Assembly (NCBI GenBank): GCA_934454525.1
Contig: CAKSFM010000004.1
Location: 1 to 64,000 of the forward strand
Direction of reading: 5' to 3'
Length of the DNA: 64,000 bases
Origin: an uncultured Clostridia bacterium
GTDB lineage: Bacteria > Bacillota > Clostridia > UMGS1883
A program made the position numbers and the translations under genes. A model generated the notes under the pieces. That model was not told the origin of the DNA, ran no database searches, and saw nothing but the letters and a program-made list of their open reading frames with translations. Positions 14,993 through 27,100 of the stretch are shown piece by piece (positions within the stretch are counted from its first letter, which is position 1; each line of letters begins with the position of its first letter).

Positions 14993-16864
14993 TCAGTTGT
15001 TATTCAGTTCATAAGAGAATTTCCAGAACATTGTTGCCGTGTCCGCTCTGGACGGAGCAACCTTCGGATATATTGCATATTCATATCCGTTGACAGAATG
15101 GATATACATAATATTCTCATCAAAGCACCATTCAACCGCAGTTTTCGCATAATCTGAAATTTCGGAATAATCGTTATAACTGTCAAGTCCTGAGGAAACG
15201 TTGGATACATCAAGACCTTTTGCCTTTGCATACCGATAGAACACAGCCGCAATCTGCTCTCTTGTCACCGTATCGTCGGGCGAAAACGTTGTCGCTCCGG
15301 TTCCTTTCAAAATTCCGTTTGCCGCCGCCCATGCAACGGGTTTTTTATACCAGTCCTGCGTTAAATCTGTGAACTGCGAGCTTTCGTCCGTGTAGGGGCT
15401 TCCTGCAAGGCGGTAAAACATTGTTGCAAACTGCGCCCTTGTAATAGTGTCATCGGGCGAAAATGTGTCCGTGCCGGTACCGGTCATAATTCCGTTATCA
15501 AGGCAAAATTCAATTCCCGAATGATTGTGGTCGCCGTCCGCACTCTTTATGTCCTTGAACCTTTTAACGGCGCAGGCTGCTCCCTTTTCCTCGCATGTAA
15601 ACCTGTCGTCCGCGGCGGCAGTCGGCTCGCCCTTTTCAATCACCTCGCCCGTGTCGAGCAAAATGCATTTAAAGCCGTTATCGCGCGCATACTGCTCGGC
15701 AGCCGTGCCGCTGTAGCACTTGATTACAAGGTTTTCGTTTCTCACATCATAATCATTTACATAATCCCAGCCGAAAGCATGCATGTCAATCTGCGTAACG
15801 CTTCTCGGAATTGTGACCTCGTTCAAATTGTTGCAGCGGAAGAACGCCGCCTGACCGATATGCTCAACGCCCTCCGAAATTGTGAGGTTTGAAAGGCTTT
15901 CGCACCATGAAAACGCATTATCTCCGATTTCCTTAACATTTCCCGGGATTACAACGTTATTAAGATTTTTGCACCAGTAAAATCCGAGATGAGAAATTGC
16001 TTTCAGCGTTGACGGCAGCCTGACCGATGTGATGCTTCCCATTCCGAAAGCGTCCGCGCCCATCATTGTTGTTCCCTCGCGGATTTCAATATCGCCCGTT
16101 GCTTCCCATTCACGGATTTGTTTGTTTTCCGTCGGTGCGGACGGGTCGGGATTTTCTATCATCGCATAGCCTATTCTGATTCCGGCTATCAGATACTGAC
16201 CATGGTACTGGATTCCGTCCACGCGGTTATTCGCGTCTCTGTCAAACGCCGTGCCGAAAAATATTCTTTTTCCGATATATTCAAGATTTGACGGAAGCGT
16301 TATGTTCTTAAGCGCCTCACCGCCTATTGCTTCATCGCCTATGTACTTCACACTGTCGGGGATAACCAGCGTTTCAAGCACATCGCCGCAGTCGATTGCG
16401 GCGTCCTTGATAACCTCAAGACCGTCATTTAATTTAAGATATTTTAAATATCTTCCGTAAATGGCTCTGTTTCCGATTTCCTTTATCGTAGGCGGAAGTG
16501 TGATGCCGGAAATTTTTGTTGCACTTTCACGAAGCGCTCCATCGCCTATCGCTGTAACCGGGTGACCGTCAATCTCAGCCGGAATATTAAGCTCAACCGA
16601 AAAATTCGGGTCTGAGTCATACCAGAATTTCGCAGAATAGCTCGTAATCATTGCCGAACCGTCCTCACGAATAGTATAAACCACCGAGTCAATAGAATCC
16701 TTTTCGCGCAGCTCAACCATGTCATCGGTCACAGCAGTTCTGCTTTGTTCGTTCCATTCCATTCCGTAGTCCGTGTCGTAAACGCTCCATGCAAATGCAC
16801 TGCACGATGCGCAAAGCATTGCCGCACCCGTCAGCGCCGCGCAAACAGTTTTCCTGAGATTCAT
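14993..16864 (-). CDS. S-layer-anchored BspA-type leucine-rich repeat protein
   Basis: A 623-residue protein. The start at 16864 is preferred over an in-frame ATG nine codons upstream, because AAGGAAAGG precedes it and a clean signal peptide follows (MNLRKTVCAALTGAAMLC, then ASCSAFA). LRR_5 repeats span about residues 85-390. Three SLH domains occupy the C-terminus (about 430-620), each with the FSPDDTxTRxQ-type or related signature; the third is more divergent. SLH domains bind pyruvylated secondary cell-wall polymer, so the LRR region is displayed on the surface. It is divergent from the XRE regulator and may be controlled by it; that is inference. Confidence 0.92.
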   Translation of the reverse strand: MNLRKTVCAALTGAAMLCASCSAFAWSVYDTDYGMEWNEQSRTAVTDDMVELREKDSIDSVVYTIREDGSAMITSYSAKFWYDSDPNFSVELNIPAEIDGHPVTAIGDGALRESATKISGITLPPTIKEIGNRAIYGRYLKYLKLNDGLEVIKDAAIDCGDVLETLVIPDSVKYIGDEAIGGEALKNITLPSNLEYIGKRIFFGTAFDRDANNRVDGIQYHGQYLIAGIRIGYAMIENPDPSAPTENKQIREWEATGDIEIREGTTMMGADAFGMGSITSVRLPSTLKAISHLGFYWCKNLNNVVIPGNVKEIGDNAFSWCESLSNLTISEGVEHIGQAAFFRCNNLNEVTIPRSVTQIDMHAFGWDYVNDYDVRNENLVIKCYSGTAAEQYARDNGFKCILLDTGEVIEKGEPTAAADDRFTCEEKGAACAVKRFKDIKSADGDHNHSGIEFCLDNGIMTGTGTDTFSPDDTITRAQFATMFYRLAGSPYTDESSQFTDLTQDWYKKPVAWAAANGILKGTGATTFSPDDTVTREQIAAVFYRYAKAKGLDVSNVSSGLDSYNDYSEISDYAKTAVEWCFDENIMYIHSVNGYEYAIYPKVAPSRADTATMFWKFSYELNNN

Positions 16865-17034
16865 AAAAATTTCCGCCTTTCCTTCTTTCATTTTTAATAT
16901 TCATTTGCAGTTTACCATATACATACATAAAAGTAAATACTTTTCCGACGCAGTCATTGACAAATGCGGAAATTTTTAATTTATTGTTTCATTTGGCGCA
17001 AATATATGTTATTATATATGCGGAGGAATATATT

Positions 17035-18759
17035 ATGTTCAACGAAAAACTGAATGACTATATGGCAATGCTCGGCTGCTCGGGCAGGGAGCTTGCAAAA
17101 TATTCGGGAATTTCCGAAGCATCCGTCAGCCGATATAAATCCGGGGAGCGCGTTCCGGCGCCTGAATCGGAGGATTTGTGCGGATTGTGCCGCGGAATCT
17201 GCGCAGCTGCTGCAGCGGCAAAGATAGACGGAATATCGTATGACAGCGTTTTTGAAGAATTGAACGGGATTGCCGCGGAAAGCGCCTTTAATTATGAAAC
17301 GTTCCGCATTAAGTTCGATACGCTTTGCACCGCATTGTCAATAAAGACTTCCGATATGGCAAAAAAACTTAAATACGATTCGTCATATATTTCGAGAATA
17401 CGCAGCGGCAGCCGCAAGCCTGCAAAGCCGGAAAAGTTCGCATATGCCACGGCCGAATATATTGTGCGCGTCTGCGGAAAAAAGAGAAACATTCTTGATG
17501 AGCTTCTCCGCGAGCGGCAATCGGGCATGAAAACCGATGCGGAATATATATCTGCACTTGCCGCATGGCTGACTGACGGCACGGCTGTGCCTGACGCAGA
17601 AAACCCGATGGTAAAATTTCTTGAAAAACTTGGAGATTTTAACCTCGGTGAATATATGCGCGCCTTTCATTTTGACGACCTTAAAATTCCCACGCGCATG
17701 CATAGACTCCCGTTTGCCAAAAGCTATTACGGAATTGAAGAAATGAAACGCGGCGAGCTTGATTTTTTGAAACTCACCGCACTTTCCTCACCCGGCAATG
17801 AGAGTGTGTTTATGTGCAGCGATATGCAGATGGATGACATGGCTGCCGACATGGAATTTTCAAAAAAATATATGTTCGGACTTGCTGCCGTGCTGAAAAA
17901 AGGTTTTCACCTTGATGTCGTCCACAATCTTAACCGCCCTTTTAACGAACTGATGCTCGGTCTTGAATGTTGGATTCCGCTTTATATGACGGGGCAGATT
18001 TCGCCGTATTATCTGAGCGGCGTCCACAATCGGATTTTCTGCCATTTTCTGAATGTGTCGGGCGCGGCGGCACTGACGGGAGAAAGCATTTCAGGCTTTC
18101 ATGATAAAGGGAAATATTATCTGACAAGCAAGCAAAAAGAGCTTTCTTATTACCGCGGGCGGGCAAAGTGCATAACTGAAAAAGCTCTTCCGCTTATGCA
18201 GATTTATACTGAAGAAAGGCAAGCCGCATTTAAAATGCTTTTCTTTTCAGATGCAGACGTCCGCGGAAAGCGGCGCAGCATACTTTCGACACTGCCTGTT
18301 TATACTGCCGGCAGAGAATTTCTTGAACAATTTCTTAAAGACCGTAATGTCTCCGAAGAAGATGCAGAACGCATTATATTATTCGCTGAGAGCAGCAGAA
18401 AAACCATACTGTCAATCATTGAACACAGCTCCGTTTCAATCAGTGTGCCGTATCTGACCGAAGAAGAATTTATCGAAGCGCCTCCCCTGCTTGAGCTTTC
18501 ACGGATGTTTCCCGGCAGCGGTTATACATATACCTATGCAGAATATGCCAAACACCTTACAATGACAGAAGAATTTGCAAAAAAGCACCGGAACTATTCC
18601 GTAAACCGCAGCAAACATAATCCATTCGGGAATATAAACATTACAATTCACGAAAAGAAATTTGCTGTTATTTCAAAAAATACCGTTCCGTCAATTCATT
18701 TCGTTATCAGACACCCTATTCTTCGTGATGCAATAGAAAACCTCAATTTCCCTGTTTGA
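17035..18759 (+). CDS. large regulator with two XRE-type HTH domains
   Basis: A 574-residue protein; the start at 17035 follows GGAGGA. Residues ~1-45 are an XRE HTH (LNDYMAMLGCSGRELAKYSG, then ISEASVSRYKSGERVPAPES). A second HTH-like unit lies at ~85-130 (IKTSDMAKKLKYDSSYISRI, then RSGSRKPAKPEKFAY). The remaining ~440 residues have no known domain and contain no membrane span. The layout suggests an effector-sensing transcription factor. It is divergent from the SLH/LRR genes, the natural candidate targets. Confidence 0.75.
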   Translation: MFNEKLNDYMAMLGCSGRELAKYSGISEASVSRYKSGERVPAPESEDLCGLCRGICAAAAAAKIDGISYDSVFEELNGIAAESAFNYETFRIKFDTLCTALSIKTSDMAKKLKYDSSYISRIRSGSRKPAKPEKFAYATAEYIVRVCGKKRNILDELLRERQSGMKTDAEYISALAAWLTDGTAVPDAENPMVKFLEKLGDFNLGEYMRAFHFDDLKIPTRMHRLPFAKSYYGIEEMKRGELDFLKLTALSSPGNESVFMCSDMQMDDMAADMEFSKKYMFGLAAVLKKGFHLDVVHNLNRPFNELMLGLECWIPLYMTGQISPYYLSGVHNRIFCHFLNVSGAAALTGESISGFHDKGKYYLTSKQKELSYYRGRAKCITEKALPLMQIYTEERQAAFKMLFFSDADVRGKRRSILSTLPVYTAGREFLEQFLKDRNVSEEDAERIILFAESSRKTILSIIEHSSVSISVPYLTEEEFIEAPPLLELSRMFPGSGYTYTYAEYAKHLTMTEEFAKKHRNYSVNRSKHNPFGNINITIHEKKFAVISKNTVPSIHFVIRHPILRDAIENLNFPV

Positions 18760-18769
18760 AAAATAAAGG

Positions 18770-18802
18770 ACTGCGGCAAAGTCATATTTTGCCGCAGTTT
18801 TT
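18770..18802 (+). terminator. intrinsic terminator of the XRE regulator gene
   Basis: ACTGCGGCAAA (18770-18780) and TTTGCCGCAGT (18788-18798) form an 11-bp stem followed by TTTTT. It also overlaps the end of the convergent acetyltransferase remnant, so it may work in both directions. Confidence 0.85.
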
Positions 18803-19329
18803 CAGTGTTTCCCATTCACTTCTCGTAATTTCGTAAACAACCGTTATTTCTTTTTCAGTATCAATAAATTCATGAACCTTTTTCATCCCGTTTGAAGCAG
18901 CGGTTGCTGCCGACGGGACGTTTTCTTTTTTCATATAAGAACAGATAATATTAAACGGAGTATTTTCAAATGCCCAGTCTCTGCATGATTGTGCCGTCTC
19001 TTTTGCAAAACCCCGCCCCTGAAACCGTTTGCTCATATGGTATCCGATTTCCGGTCTGATAAATCCGTCAATATTCTGCATGGTAATGCCGCAGTCACCG
19101 ATCATCTTCCCTGTTCGCTTTAAAACTGCTGCCCACAAACCAAATCCGAAAACCCTGTACCGCTCAATATTTTTCAAAATCCAATTCCGCACTCTGTTTT
19201 CATCAATGTATAAGGATAATGCTTCATAATATTGGAATCAGCCAGAATCTCATACAGCGCCGGAAAATCACTTTCGTTCAGTTCACGCAATATCAATCTT
19301 TTTGTTTCAATTATTTTTTTATCCATCAT
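18782..19329 (-). pseudogene. frameshifted GNAT acetyltransferase (RimJ/RimL type)
   Basis: The start at 19329 has GAGGAGG and encodes MMDKKIIETKRLILRELNES, the classic start of RimJ/RimL-type N-acetyltransferases. The frame runs to YPYT and then stops within 12 codons. The remainder (DENRVRNWILKNIERYRVFG onward) is in another frame, from about 19205 to 18782, and includes the acetyl-CoA loop SKRFQGRGFAKETAQ. Adding one base at about 19203-19207 restores a full ~180-residue protein. It is either a real inactivating deletion or an assembly error. Confidence 0.85.
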
Positions 19330-19341
19330 TTTTCCTCCTCA

Positions 19342-19369
19342 GAAAAAATGAGCAACCGAAGTTGCTCAT
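19342..19369 (-). terminator. intrinsic terminator of the symporter gene
   Basis: ATGAGCAAC (19348-19356) and GTTGCTCAT (19361-19369) form a 9-bp stem with a CGAA loop, followed on the minus strand by six T's. It starts at the symporter stop codon. Confidence 0.88.
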
Positions 19370-20889
19370 TATATACCCGAAAACACGCGGTTTATATGTT
19401 CGCTGTCATACTTTTTCGTAAACAGGCTTACAAGCGGGGTTACTATCAGTGAAATAATCATTGCCGCAACTCCGGTGTTCTGTATATTCGTCAGCGCCAC
19501 ACCGAAGCCTGACGTCAGCGTATAGAACGCTGTCATTGCGCCCACAACAACAACTCCCGAAAGAATTCCGCACCACGCACCGGCACGTGTTATTCCTTTT
19601 CCGTAAAGACCCCAGATGTAAGGACCTATAAAGCAGCCGGCAACCACTCCCCATGAAAATGACATCAGCTGCATTATAAAAGCAAATTTAAATGTTGCAA
19701 ATACGAACGAAAGCGCAACAAAGACAAAGCACAATGTGCGCATAAGGCGCATTTGCTTAAGCTTATCAAAATCCGGCTTTGCTGCACCCACAAGGTCAAC
19801 CGCAATAGCCGAACTTGATGTGAGCGCAAGCGATGAAAGCGTTGACATTGACGCGGAAAGCACAAGCAGCAAAATAATGCTGAGAACAATATTTCCGAAA
19901 ACGGTGTGCGAAAACGCTTTCATCAGCATTGTCGGAACAACAAGGTCATAGTTGTTATCAGGAAGCTTGTTTCCGAGATAAAGCCTGCCGAATGTTCCTG
20001 CCATATATGCACCGACGCCGATTATGAGGGCAAAAAACGTTGAAACAATCGCCGCCTTTGAGATTTGCTTTTTATCCGAAATCGCGTAAAACTTATGTAT
20101 CATCTGCGGCAATCCCAGCGCGCCTATACTGGTAAGCAATGTGTTCATAAGCAAAAACTTCATTTGTGATCCGCCGAAAATGCTCAGCGATTCAACTCCA
20201 TCGGCAGCGCCAAGCTCACGTATTTTCGCAAATCCCTCGGCAAAACCGCCCGAAACGGGATTGTTAGCTATTGAAACAACCATTATAACAACGCCGAATA
20301 TCATTATAATTCCCTGAACAAAATCAGTCACAGCTGTTGCAACATATCCTCCGAGAACAAGATATATCGCAGTCAGCAGGGCAATGATAAACATACACGC
20401 AACATTTGCATTATCCCCGAAAATCGGGAATATCTGCGAAAACAAATATCCCAAACCCTTGTACACGGTTGCGCAGTAAGGAACAAGGAACACAAAAATG
20501 ATAACCGCAGAATATATTTTCATTGCCTTAGAAAGGTAGCGTTTTTCAAAGAATTCAGGCATTGTTGCCGCTCCGAGCGAATGCGTCATCGAACGTGTGC
20601 GCCCGGCAAGCAGCAGCCATCCGAGCAGGCAACCCACAAGTGCATTTCCAACGCCGATCCATATTCCGCCGATGCCGACCTGCCATCCTGTTTTTCCCGC
20701 ATAGCCGATAAGGATAACCGCCGAAAAATAAGACGTTCCGTATGCAAATGCACTTATCCATGGACCTATATTTCTGCCGCCAAGCAGGAATCCATCCATT
20801 GTAAGCGTTTTTTTTGCCGACTTCACACCGACAAGCACCATTGCTGCAGCAAACAAGATCAGAAATGATGCGGCTATAATCTGTGTCAT
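19369..20889 (-). CDS. sodium:solute symporter (SSS family)
   Basis: A 506-residue integral membrane protein with about 13 hydrophobic segments spread over the whole length, typical for SSS transporters. Family marks are the N-terminal FLLGGRNIGPWISAFAYGTS and YFSAVILIGYAGKTGWQVG, close to the pantothenate/proline-symporter pattern, and the central SASMSTLSSLALTSSSAIAVD matching the SSS signature that carries sodium ligands. The substrate cannot be assigned; amino acids, pantothenate or organic acids are possible. It is a single gene with its own promoter and terminator. Confidence 0.9.
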   Translation of the reverse strand: MTQIIAASFLILFAAAMVLVGVKSAKKTLTMDGFLLGGRNIGPWISAFAYGTSYFSAVILIGYAGKTGWQVGIGGIWIGVGNALVGCLLGWLLLAGRTRSMTHSLGAATMPEFFEKRYLSKAMKIYSAVIIFVFLVPYCATVYKGLGYLFSQIFPIFGDNANVACMFIIALLTAIYLVLGGYVATAVTDFVQGIIMIFGVVIMVVSIANNPVSGGFAEGFAKIRELGAADGVESLSIFGGSQMKFLLMNTLLTSIGALGLPQMIHKFYAISDKKQISKAAIVSTFFALIIGVGAYMAGTFGRLYLGNKLPDNNYDLVVPTMLMKAFSHTVFGNIVLSIILLLVLSASMSTLSSLALTSSSAIAVDLVGAAKPDFDKLKQMRLMRTLCFVFVALSFVFATFKFAFIMQLMSFSWGVVAGCFIGPYIWGLYGKGITRAGAWCGILSGVVVVGAMTAFYTLTSGFGVALTNIQNTGVAAMIISLIVTPLVSLFTKKYDSEHINRVFSGI

Positions 20890-20952
20890 ATATTCATCTC
20901 CCCGATTTTACGGAATTGCTTTTTTTCACTGAAACATCCGCAATAATGATAA

Positions 20953-20982
20953 ATTATATCCCATTAGGGCATACTTTGTCAA
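20953..20982 (-). promoter_or_regulatory. promoter of the symporter gene
   Basis: Minus strand: TTGACA (20982-20977) and TATAAT (20958-20953), spacing 18 bases, located ~65 bases before the symporter ATG. Confidence 0.75.
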
Positions 20983-21006
20983 GTTTTTTACATTAAAAGT
21001 CTTTTT

Positions 21007-21023
21007 TTTGTACCTTGTACAAA
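21007..21023. promoter_or_regulatory. short palindrome, candidate operator
   Basis: TTTGTAC-CTT-GTACAAA is a 7-bp perfect inverted repeat with a 3-base centre, ~25 bases upstream of the symporter -35 and just past the giant gene's terminator. It may be a regulator site. Confidence 0.4.
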
Positions 21024-21032
21024 CAAACAGGA

Positions 21033-21066
21033 ACTGCGGCAAAATGAAAATTCATTTTGCCGCAGT
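21033..21066 (-). terminator. hairpin downstream of the giant secreted protein gene
   Basis: A 16-bp perfect inverted repeat (21033-21048 with 21051-21066) has a 2-base centre. It shares the ACTGCGGCAAA word with the terminator at 18770. The minus-strand 3' side is only moderately T-rich. Confidence 0.7.
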
Positions 21067-21103
21067 CCCTCTGTGCTTTTCATGCAAACGCATGGTTTTC
21101 GGT

Positions 21104-24100
21104 TTATTTGGTTATAACAACCTTCCGGTCTTTCTCAAGCCATTCAACATTTGCGCCAAGCTCCTCCGCTATAAAGCGGACAGGCGTGTATGTGCGGTCG
21201 TTCTCTATAAACGCAGCTGAATCAAGCTTTAGCTCTTTTCCGTTCACAACCGCCGCTTTCTCTCCGATTGTGATAAGAATTGTCACTTCTTCTCCCGTTT
21301 TAAGGCTCTTGCCTGTGATTGTCACAAGCCGCTTTTCTTCATCCCATCCGACATTTGCTCCGAGGTTTTCCGCAACAAATCTTGCCGGAAGCATTGTCCT
21401 GTCGTTCACGATTTCCGGCGCCACGTCATTCGTTTTTATCTCTCCGAAAACGTTTGCTTCCTTTTCCCCGATTGTCAGTATGAACTGCTTTTCCTCTCTG
21501 CCTTTCTCATTCCATGCCGCATAAAGCGTGATGCTCTTTGTTACCTTTGCGGAGAAATCATACTTCGACTTTAATTCCTTATCGCTGTACCAGCCTGCAA
21601 AATCATAACCGTCCTTTGCCGGCGCTGCCGGTTCTTTTACCGCTGCATTTCCCGGCACCGTCTGACCTGCAACTGCGCTTCCTCCGTTCGTTTCAAACGT
21701 TACGGTGTATTTAGCCGCAGTTTTTCCTCCGCCTCCGCTGCTTCCCGAGCGAACCGGCGTTGCCGTCACCGTTGTGTTCGCAAGCTCGTGCGTGTCATCC
21801 GCTGCTGCTCCGCTCAGGTCTGCCGTTATCGTGTATTCAGTGCCTGCCGCAAAGTTTCCGCTTAACATATATGTCATCTTATCTTCGGACGCGCTAACCG
21901 ATGTAACTTCGACTTCTTTCTCTCCGTCACTAACTTTGAAGTTGGCCGCTGTGATCCCCTCAACTGTTTTGTCAAAAATCACAATAAGCGTTCCGCGCCT
22001 TGACGCTCCCGCGCTTATTGCAACAGGGATTTTCGTTATCGTCAGATTTCCCTTTGCATACGTTATTTCGTAATTATCCGAATCAAGTCCGTATGCATTG
22101 GTCACGCCTGTGTGCGTTCCCACGGGGGTTTGTGCGTTTATACTTTCGTCATAGCTGAATTTCAGCTCTCCTGTCAGCGCACTTTCATTTTCATCGTTCT
22201 TAAAGCCTGCATATTCCGCTTCAAGCACAGGATTCTCTGCTCCGTATTCACGGCTCACATCCTTAACGGTGATTGTAAGCGGCGCTTTCGTGACGGTCAG
22301 CACACCTGTTCCCTCAACCTCAAGAATAAGATTGTCGGTTTCATTATTTGCAAGCTGCGCCGTTATTTCATACCCGTTTGCGTTAACGGGCGCTGTTTTT
22401 GCCGTTCCCCCGCTTGCAAATACCGCTGCTTTTGCAAATTCCGCAAGCTCATCGGCTGTAATGAGAAGACTTCCGCTTTCAAGCTCAAACTTCGGCTCAT
22501 CTCCGTATACCTTGCTTATGCTCTTCGGCTTTACCTTGATTGCTGCCTTGTTGATTTTAAAGCTCTTTTTAACCTCAGAAAATCCGTAGTTTGCTTTGCT
22601 TGTTATGGTAACTGCCGCAGTACCTGCATTTTTATTATTGCTGTACGAAATTTCGTAATCCTTGCCCTCTTCAAGTGTTCTGCCGTCAACTTTAACTGTT
22701 ACCGCAGGTTTCTTTTCGTTTCCGTCATAGGTATATTCTGACTCAGACAACTCCGCGTTCGGCGCAGTTGTGCAGGGGTTTACCTTAACATCAACCTTTT
22801 TGCTTGCACTATGATAAGCATCGGTATCCTCAGGAGTAAATACAACCGTATATTCTCCGCTGTCGGCAACATTTGTCGGTGAATTGTCATTTTCCCAGCT
22901 CCATGTTCCCTTTACATCCGTGCCGTTGTATGTTGCCTTGCCGGAAACCTTATCTGCCGAAACAGGTTTTCCGTCATAATCTGCACTGACGGGGTCAACC
23001 GAAAGCTCGGGGGTTGCCTTACCAACAATCGTAATTACAACCGAAAGCGTCTGCTCTCCGTCGGGGTCAGAGCAGTAGTTATCGTGCGCGGAGCTTATTC
23101 TCATTTTCTCCACAAATTTTTTGCCGATATAAGCTTCGGTAAGCGGCTCGGTGAGGTAGAAAGAACACGTACCGTCTTTATTTAAGATTCTTCTTATTTT
23201 GCTATTCAGCTCCGCATCTGTGCCGGGACGGGTTGTTCCGTCCGAGTTAACCTCATAACCCTCATCTTTTTGAGCACCGAAAGCCTTTGCTCCGAAAGTT
23301 TTTGGAGCCATGTCATTATAACGGATTTCAAACTCATAATCATGGAAGTTTGCAACATCCGGGAAAACCGCGGTTTTTATATAACCGTATATGCGTCCGC
23401 CTTCTTTTAATTTATAGTTGCGTGTGGCAGGAGTATCCTTCAGCGAAACATCGCCGCTTGCCTCCACAGCTCCTTCTCCGAAGCCGGCACCGGCATTGGG
23501 GCTGTTGTATTTCAGATTCTTAACCTCATAATCATCGGAACTGAATTTAACCTCTTCATCGCCGGAGGAATAAGGAAAGAATTTAATGCTCTCAAACTCT
23601 GCTTCTGTTGTTGCATCATATGTTTTTTTCTTGCAGATAACATTGTAGTAAAGCGCATACTTTTCAATATGGCATTTTATTGTGCCGTAATCCGAGTCAA
23701 GGTAGTTTTCAGTACCGAATACCTTGTAGTATATTGTATAGTCACCGGCATCCGCAGCAGAAATCGGCGTAGTCTGCCAATCGCTTGCGGCAGCGGTTTC
23801 GGGATTGACGGTGGTGTACATCATTGTTCCCCAGCCGTCTTCAACGCTTCCCTCTGTGTGAAGAACCTGCGGATCTGCAGTGCCGCCGGATTTATATTTG
23901 TATACAAGCTCTTCAATTTTCTCGGGGCGCACCTTTATCTTATCAACGGGGAAAGCGGCTTTGTTTACCTTGATTGTCGCCGTACCCGTCGCCATTGCAT
24001 ACATATAGGCATTGTCACCGTTTGGAGTGAATGTCCACTCAGCTTCATAATCGCCCGCACCTGAGGGTTGAGCGGTCGGGGTTTTCCATGCAAACGTACC

Positions 24101-27100
24101 CTCGACAGCTTCATTATCTTCGCCCGTCATGCTGCCGCTGAGTGAAATTTTGTCTATTGTATCGCCGTACGTAATCTCGCCGTTATTGCTGAGGGTCGGA
24201 TTGCCTGTCGGCACAAGCTTATTCTTCGCCTTAACCATTACGGTAACAGTGAAATCACGATAGTTCTGTACAACTACATTTATCGTAACTATGGCGATTT
24301 CGGCATCGGCAAGCGTCCGAACCTCTTTGACGGGAACAGTCAGAATACCATTCTCACTGATGTTCACAGTATTGTCGTCAATGTAGCCACCGTCCAATAT
24401 GTTTGTGTTCTTCAGCCTGAATATCTTCGTTCCGTAATCCAATCCCTCGGGAAGAGTTTTCAAAAGCTTTGAAACATCAAATGCATATGTACGTGCGGCT
24501 CCGTTTCTGACAATAAGTCCTCCCTCTTCGGGTTCACAGCCTTGCGGAAGACTTGCTGCCTTGCCGATATTCATGCCTTGCGTAACGGTTTTTGTTTTTG
24601 TGTCTTTGTCGTTTTCGTCCCTGAATGTATAGTTGGGATTTGTCAGTTCAACCGTAAATGACACATCGCAGTGAGATTCTGCATTTGCATCGGCGTAGTT
24701 CTCTGTCACTCCTGTGATATTGTAATCTTTTCCATATTCGAGCACAATGCCTGCCACAGGACCTCCGTCATAATGGAAGTGCGGCGGAAGGTCATTTTTC
24801 CCGATATTGTCGGCATTAACCGCCGTTGTACCATCGTAGCTCTTGATATAATCACATGCCACAATTCTCGTCAGTACGCGCGGAAGTATCTTCCAGCCTG
24901 TGCTTACTGAGCCTGTGCATGGACTGCCGTCCGCCGGATTGATTGTGAGAGTATAATCCCTTGCATCCGTTCCCTTGTTACCGCTGACGATATATTCAGA
25001 AGCCGGTATCTCATGGTCATAGAGCTTAACATATTTAATCTTTGCCTCAAGTTCCTCGCCGCCGTTATCTGAGGGCGTGTAGGTAAATTCTTTCTGCTCC
25101 AGTTCAACGACTGCCTCGCTGAGGTTTGCTTCAACATTCAGCGTGTATTTTTTACTCGTGCGTGTGTAACCATCTTTTGAAGCCTCAGCCCAAACCTTAT
25201 AAGTGCCGATTTCCGAAAGCTCAAATGTCTTGGAGGGGCAATTAAAGTTATTGTCATCATCTCCGACAGCATCTATCCTTGTCGGCTCGGAAGCTCCCTC
25301 CTTTTGAATAAACAAAGCGCCTGTACCGTAGTAGTAGTCTGTAACGGAAGCTTCAAAGCTAAAGTCCAGCGGCTTATAAACGCTGACATTGCTTTCACCG
25401 GTCAGTACCTCGCCGTCAATCATTAATTTCGGTTCCGTATATATCGGAAGCTGAGCTACATAAACATTGCTGAGCGAAACCCTATCTCCGACAGTGTCCT
25501 TGTCATACCATGTATGTGACTTCAAGTCATCACTGTATACATTGTAGCCGTACATATTATTGGGAGGAAGAATACTGCCCCATGTTGCACCGTCCGCAAC
25601 ATTCAGGTTCTCTATTTTAATATTCTTATTGCCGGCGTTAAAGCCTGTTGAGTCTCCGCGGAAAATGACGCTGTTTACCGCACCTGTCTGACCGTTAAGC
25701 GCAACTCTGACACCGCCGGAAATAACAAGCTCGCCGATGGTTTTGCTGTTCATTATAAACCTTACTGAGCGGCCGTTTGCAAGGGTATAGCTGCCGCTCG
25801 CGTCATCAAGAAGCGTAACTATATACAAGTCGTCATCTATTGTATCGAGAGCGTCCTGAAGGTTTGTATAAACTCGGCTCTCGCCGCCGTTTTTGGCAAT
25901 GCTTACAACAAGCTTACCGTTGCAGTAGTCGCATCTGCCATCGCCGTCACTGTCTGCATGATCGGTGCACTTTACGACCGTGACATTTTTTATGAGATTA
26001 TCGGGTGAATCATAGGAAAGCTTTTCCGAATACGGCACAAGGTCACCGTTCTCTCTTCGGAATGCATATCCCGATGCAAGCAGGTTGCCGAGTGAAAGGT
26101 CTAAGCTTTGGAAGTTCTGCCAGCAGATTTCTCCGTAGCTTCCGCCGCTCAGCACAATTTCGTTTATTTCGCTTTTTTTAAAGCTTGGCAAACACATTGT
26201 TCCTATATAGGCTTCACTCGGTATACCGGTGACTGAGGAATTTTCATATACTGACAAATAATGGAAATCCTGACCTCTCCAGCCGCTCAAATCAAGAGCG
26301 CCGCTCGTCAAAACAATAATGTTGGATAAAAAGTTGCCTGCTCCGGCGATTGCCAGTGTGCCGCCCTTTTCCATTTCCGACACCCCTGTTCCGCCGATGC
26401 CCAAAACATAACGATTGCTGCGGTCAACCGAATGTCCGTTCAGATTCAGCGTAACCTTTTTCCCGACGCCAATAATGTACATATTACTGCTGAGTGAGGC
26501 CTCTTTCAGCAGAGTTACGGTTGTGCCGTCCTCCGCCGCATTCATCGCAGCTGTGAGATCTGCGCCATATTTGATTGCGCCGCTCTTTGTTTCTGTTTTA
26601 ACGACCATCTGCATATTGCAGGTATTGCATATGTAAGTGGTATCATTAATATTTATATGCGGACACTCCGCACCGCAGTTAGTGCATTTGCCGTCCACAT
26701 AGCCGCTTGAATGGTCGCAGGTATAGCCGCAGACGCATTTGCCTGTTGTTGTGACGTGTGTATGACCGGCAATCTTAACATTGTCAAGCCTGTAAACATA
26801 CCCGTCAACCACGTTTTCGCTGCCGTTTGATACAAAGGCATAACCTTTTGCCAAAAGTCCGCTTGCTGTCATTATGTCTTTAAGATTGTCGGACAATTCA
26901 ATTCTCCAATATGTTCCTTTGTTCAAATTCATTTCCGGTTTGGGAATTTGCTGAACGCTCAAAGTGCTCACTATGACATCGTCACTTAATACATTCAACG
27001 CACCGCCGACAACGCCGTCAAGTTCTGTTCCGCTTTGCACAACAGTTACTGTTCCGCTGCCCGCAAGTGTCAGTGTGCTGCCTGATTTAATTGTGATATT

